A DNA stretch of 33,065 nt from Lentimicrobiaceae bacterium. Its GTDB lineage: Bacteria > Bacteroidota > Bacteroidia > Bacteroidales > F082. The stretch is taken from NCBI GenBank assembly GCA_015061365.1, contig SUWS01000031.1, forward strand, positions 1 through 33,065, given 5' to 3'. Shown piece by piece: positions 30,200 to 33,065 of the stretch. Position numbers and translations under genes: made by a program. Within the stretch, counting starts at the first letter, position 1. Every line of letters begins with the position of its first letter. The notes below the pieces were generated by a model, which worked only from the letters and a program-made list of their open reading frames with translations, was not told the DNA's origin and made no database searches.

Positions 30200-32575
30200 A
30201 TGAGAATGCTTCTGCTTTACATATTGCTCGCTTTGCTCGGTCAACAGACAACAGTCAACGGACAACAGACTCCTTTTTTAGAATCTGAGAATCTGAAAAC
30301 CTCAGAATCTGAGAAAGGCTGTGAGCAGCAAACCATAAGCAATGAGTCCTTTTTAGAATCTGAAAAATCCGTGAACATCAGTGAAATTTGTGGGAATGAA
30401 AAAACAAACCATAAATTGGTACAGAAAAAATCTGAGAAAAGCTGTGAGCCACGAGCCATGAGCCATGAGACTTTTTTAGAATCTGAAAATCTGAAAAACT
30501 CAGAATCTGAGAAAGGCTGTGAGCTACGAGCCATGAGCCATGAGCAGAGATTCCGCAAAGCTCAAAGCTCACAGCTCGAAGCTCAAAGCCCTTCTCAGGT
30601 TTTCAGTTTCTCAGTTTCTCAGATTTTATACTTCGAGAACCAAATCCGTCTCGCCGACTCTTTATATAAAAACTATCTCCCGCAATATAATTTTGAGGAA
30701 GTTAAAGCTGCGGTGATGTTTTTTGATAGCCTGCGGCTGACAACAGACAACAGTCAACGGACAACAAACTTTTTGGAAACTGAAAATCTGGAAAACTCAG
30801 AATCTGAGAAAGGCTGCGAGCAGCGAGCCATGAGCAATGAGCCTTTTTTAGAATCTGAAAATCTGAAAACTTCAGAATCTGAGAAAAGGCTAAAGTCGCA
30901 GGGGCGCAATGCTCAAAGCTCACAGCTCGAAGCCCAGAGCCTCAAAAAAACTGTTGACTGTTGTCCGTTGACTGTTGACATAGAATACCTACGCGCTCGC
31001 GCGCACTACTACCACGCCGTTGGCTTGACTGAGCGTGACGACATTGTAGGAGCCTGCGAGCATTATCTGACCGCTTTGGAGATAATGGAATTTGAAACTG
31101 AGAATCTGAGAACCTCAAAATCTGAAAGTATTCTGACTAATGGCAAAAGGCTAAGGTCTAAAGGAAAAGAAAAAGCTCATGGCTCACAGCTCATAGCTCA
31201 TAGCCCCGAGTACGAAAAAATCCGTTTCCTCGCATTGACCTACAACCGTCTCGGAAGGTTGTTTCTTAATGAGAATTATTGTGACTTGGCAATTCTGAAA
31301 TATAGGAAGGCATTGGATTATGTTGAGTTATTAGGAAATAATGAATATAAAGCAAATATCCTTAAAGAATTGGGGAATGTTTATCAGCTTATGGGGAAAT
31401 CTGATAGTGCATTATATTATTATAATAGCTCACTGAAAGCGAATACTGATTTGACAAATAAGTTAGACCTTGAAAAGAACATAGCCCAGATATTATTTGA
31501 TAAAGGGGAGAAAGATAGTGCTTATATTATGATTAAAAGTAATCTTGAGAAATTGGATAATTACAGGCCAATAGATTCATATTATGGTATTTTAGGAATT
31601 TTTTATCATGAAGATGGAGTATATGATTCAGCAATATACTATTTGGGAAAATGCAGTGAAAGTACTAATAACTATGTTAGGAATGCATCATCAATAAGAC
31701 TATCTGCCATATATGATTCATTAGGCGATCTCGAGAAAAAAGCATATTACGACAACATTTCATCAAAATTACTGATAGAAAAAAACAATAAAGAAACCGA
31801 GCACAATAAAATTCAAAGCGTGTATAATGGTTATAAGGAAAGGAAACAAGAAAGAATCAATCTTGCCAATAAGAAAAAAATAACCATATTGTTAATATTT
31901 ACATTTACCGTTATTCTTATTTTATCTATTGCTGCTACCTTATTAAGGTATATGTATAAACGTAGGCAGAAATATTATATCAACTCTATAAAAGAAAAAG
32001 ATGAGTGTCTTCTAACAAAAGATATAATAATTAAACAAATAGAATCGGAAATAAAAGAATATCATAAAGAGATAGAAGACAACAAACTGATAAATAAAGA
32101 TAAAGACAATCTTGTTTCTCTTGCAATAGAATGTCTTGAAATGAGAAAAAAGGAGATTTCTGATAAGGATAAGATTATAAAAAAACAACAGAAAGAATTA
32201 GCAAATATCAATCATGCCAACAAGCCTTCTTTAGACATATATTATGATTCTGAAATATGCAAAATGATTTTAAGCAAAAAGGAGATAGAATATGCTCCAT
32301 TATCGACCGAAGATTTAACATCATTGCTAGAGTCCGCCAATAATAACCTGGGAGGAATAATAGACACTTTAAATTTAACATACCCACAACTTAATAAAGA
32401 TGATATGTATCTTATTTGTTTGATACTATTAAATATCAACAAAAGCGGATTGCCATATTTGTTGAACAGAAGCCGCAAGAACATATGGGAGAGAACCAAA
32501 AGAATAAAAACCATTATGAATATTGGAGAAAAAGAAGATATTTTCTTATTCATAAGAACCAAATTTATAAGATAA
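30200..32575 (+). CDS. TPR/transmembrane/HTH regulator with three in-frame heptad-repeat insertions
   Basis: The 791-residue product begins with a signal-like segment (MRMLLLYILLALLG) and has TPR helices (ENQIRLADSLYKNYL; YLRARAHYYHAVGL; RLGRLFLNENYCDLAILKYRKALDY; LGNVYQLMGKSDSALYYYNSSL), a membrane segment at about 561-582 (ITILLIFTFTVILIL), a charged coiled coil, and a C-terminal HTH-like region (LNKDDMYLICLILLNI, SRKNIWERTKRIKTI). This is the layout of Bacteroidetes membrane-bound TPR regulators, with the sensor outside and the DNA-binding part inside. Between the helices lie three blocks (30240-30627, 30739-30979, 31091-31204) encoding repeats such as FLESENLKTSESEKGCE and TVDCCPLTVD, made of the same 7- and 8-base words seen between genes. 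Without them the protein would be about 540 residues, normal for the family. The earlier in-frame start at 30155 is repeat DNA and is rejected. Confidence 0.75.
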   Translation: MRMLLLYILLALLGQQTTVNGQQTPFLESENLKTSESEKGCEQQTISNESFLESEKSVNISEICGNEKTNHKLVQKKSEKSCEPRAMSHETFLESENLKNSESEKGCELRAMSHEQRFRKAQSSQLEAQSPSQVFSFSVSQILYFENQIRLADSLYKNYLPQYNFEEVKAAVMFFDSLRLTTDNSQRTTNFLETENLENSESEKGCEQRAMSNEPFLESENLKTSESEKRLKSQGRNAQSSQLEAQSLKKTVDCCPLTVDIEYLRARAHYYHAVGLTERDDIVGACEHYLTALEIMEFETENLRTSKSESILTNGKRLRSKGKEKAHGSQLIAHSPEYEKIRFLALTYNRLGRLFLNENYCDLAILKYRKALDYVELLGNNEYKANILKELGNVYQLMGKSDSALYYYNSSLKANTDLTNKLDLEKNIAQILFDKGEKDSAYIMIKSNLEKLDNYRPIDSYYGILGIFYHEDGVYDSAIYYLGKCSESTNNYVRNASSIRLSAIYDSLGDLEKKAYYDNISSKLLIEKNNKETEHNKIQSVYNGYKERKQERINLANKKKITILLIFTFTVILILSIAATLLRYMYKRRQKYYINSIKEKDECLLTKDIIIKQIESEIKEYHKEIEDNKLINKDKDNLVSLAIECLEMRKKEISDKDKIIKKQQKELANINHANKPSLDIYYDSEICKMILSKKEIEYAPLSTEDLTSLLESANNNLGGIIDTLNLTYPQLNKDDMYLICLILLNINKSGLPYLLNRSRKNIWERTKRIKTIMNIGEKEDIFLFIRTKFIR
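30240..30627 (+). repeat. Repeat insertion 1 in the TPR gene
   Basis: Mixed words: GACAACA/GTCAACG (30240-30267), octads AATCTGAG/AATCTGAA (several sites), TGTGAGC/CATGAGC (30443-30470 and again before 30545), CTCAAAG/CTCACAG (30561-30588) and TTTCTCAG octads to 30627. A unit of roughly 100 bases is repeated with changes, so the block has itself been duplicated. No stop codon occurs in the used frame. Confidence 0.85.
30739..30979 (+). repeat. Repeat insertion 2 in the TPR gene
   Basis: Starts with GACAACA, GACAACA, GTCAACG, GACAACA (30739-30766), continues with the same octad and GAGCCAT words as insertion 1, and ends with CTGTTGA, CTGTTGT, CCGTTGA, CTGTTGA (30951-30978). The last word is the reverse complement of the first type, so the ends of the block are inverted. 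Confidence 0.85.
31091..31204 (+). repeat. Repeat insertion 3 in the TPR gene
   Basis: A shorter block: an octad run (AACTGAG AATCTGAG type), a CTAAAGG-like part (GGCTAAGGTCTAAAGG) and GCTCATG, GCTCACA, GCTCATA heptads at about 31175-31202. The encoded residues (ENLRTSKSES, AHGSQLIAHS) interrupt the TPR region. Confidence 0.8.
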
Positions 32576-32661
32576 TCACATAGTAATCATACACATATAC
32601 CATCTGCCAAAGGTAACAAAAAGTAACATAATTTTTCTTGACAAACAATATTTCACGTCAC

Positions 32662-32669
32662 TATCTTTG
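32662..32669 (+). promoter_or_regulatory. Promoter -7 box for the DUF3244-like gene
   Basis: TATCTTTG matches TAnnTTTG, 31 bases before the ATG at 32701. A CTTG at 32637-32640 may serve as the -33 box at 21-base spacing. Confidence 0.6.
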
Positions 32670-32700
32670 CATAAGTTGATTAATAACCAATTTAAAAATT

Positions 32701-32943
32701 ATGGCAAAGAAATTATCATTATTATTATTTCTGCTTCTGACAATATTTGTTGTTGAAGCAAAAGAAACATCAACAAAAGAAAAAGTAGATGTGGCGGCTA
32801 TACACACTGGCATCCAAAACGGTTCCGAATTTCGTTCCGAATCCATCTCAGCGGATATCACGGGACATGTACTTACTATCACCTTTAACGATAATGTGGG
32901 TATAGCGCATATCGTCATTAAGGATTCTAACGGTGTCTCCTGA
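32701..32943 (+). CDS. Small secreted DUF3244-like protein, possibly shortened
   Basis: The 80-residue product has a signal peptide (KKLSLLLFLLLTIFVVEA, probable cut after residue 20 or so) and a body that fits the DUF3244 pattern: RSESISADITGHVLTITFNDNVGIAHIVIKDSNGVS. DUF3244 proteins are usually about 110-130 residues and carry on with another pair of strands after the NSxGxxVY turn. Here a TGA stops translation just at that turn, and no continuation is visible in any frame downstream. It may be a truncated gene or a natural short form. It lies 125 bases after the TPR regulator, has its own promoter, and could be a target of that regulator. A strong terminator follows. Confidence 0.65.
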   Translation: MAKKLSLLLFLLLTIFVVEAKETSTKEKVDVAAIHTGIQNGSEFRSESISADITGHVLTITFNDNVGIAHIVIKDSNGVS

Positions 32944-33004
32944 CTTCGTCACTCTATTTTTAGTAAAAATATAAGTTATAGAAAAACAATACTTTAACTC
33001 TTTT

Positions 33005-33039
33005 GCGTACCCTATTTTGGGGTACGCAAGTGTTTTTTT
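33005..33039 (+). terminator. Rho-independent terminator
   Basis: GCGTACCC (33005-33012) pairs perfectly with GGGTACGC (33020-33027) around a 7-base loop; a T7 tract follows at 33032-33038. It ends the DUF3244-like transcript. Confidence 0.85.
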
Positions 33040-33041
33040 AT

Positions 33042-33049
33042 TATTTTTG
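33042..33049 (+). promoter_or_regulatory. Possible promoter -7 box for a gene beyond the window
   Basis: TATTTTTG matches TAnnTTTG directly after the terminator; no -33 box is seen. The gene it would serve lies outside the window. Confidence 0.35.
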
Positions 33050-33065
33050 TGATATGTATGTAAAG

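Overview
The window looks like chromosomal DNA of a Bacteroidales-type bacterium. The evidence is a perfect Bacteroides-type promoter (TTTG, 19 bases, TAnnTTTG) at 20112-20142 and many further TAnnTTTG boxes, starts without Shine-Dalgarno sequences, and typical families (DUF5020 barrel, DUF3244 secreted protein, TPR/transmembrane/HTH regulator, class II NrdJ, fucose-type aldolase plus kinase). Genus cannot be fixed from the sequence. No tRNA, rRNA, CRISPR array or integrase was seen.

Region 1 (1-17481) is a defence island. It opens with the 3' part of a DUF1016 nuclease gene. Then come a PLD/SNF2-like helicase, a self-contained AAA ATPase plus TOPRIM-like pair with its own promoter and terminator, and a tight seven-gene operon: DUF4391, DUF4365, type III methyltransferase Mod, nucleotidyltransferase-like protein, DUF262, AlbA/Schlafen-type ATP-binding protein, type III endonuclease-helicase Res. 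Mod and Res are separated by three extra genes, and gene joints overlap or are 1-7 bases apart. A hairpin terminator closes the operon. The likely job is restriction-modification with several added anti-phage modules; this composite is the best candidate for a little-described system.

Region 2 (17482-33065) is ordinary chromosome of higher GC: deoxy-sugar aldolase and kinase, two M24 aminopeptidases P, a DUF5020 barrel, a DUF1016 remnant, a Fic protein with its own winged helix, a disrupted lipoprotein gene, an MBL hydrolase, B12-dependent ribonucleotide reductase, a TPR membrane regulator and a DUF3244 protein.

Region 2 is also full of small repetitive DNA of three kinds: (i) tandem arrays of 7-base (sometimes 8-base) words in nearly every intergenic gap; (ii) a REP-like hairpin (core GGACGTGG, 4-base loop, CCGCGTCC) with compensatory changes between copies; (iii) a MITE-like element with GGGGATTTCTATAAATT-type inverted ends. 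These elements enter genes. The TPR regulator carries about 750 bases of heptad/octad DNA in frame in three blocks, the sugar kinase encodes a REP hairpin near its N-terminus, and arrays supply the C-terminal codons or stop regions of several genes. A MITE copy with a TTAT duplication has split a lipoprotein signal peptide; removing it in silico restores the frame exactly. A heptad run also sits in the mod gene of the island.
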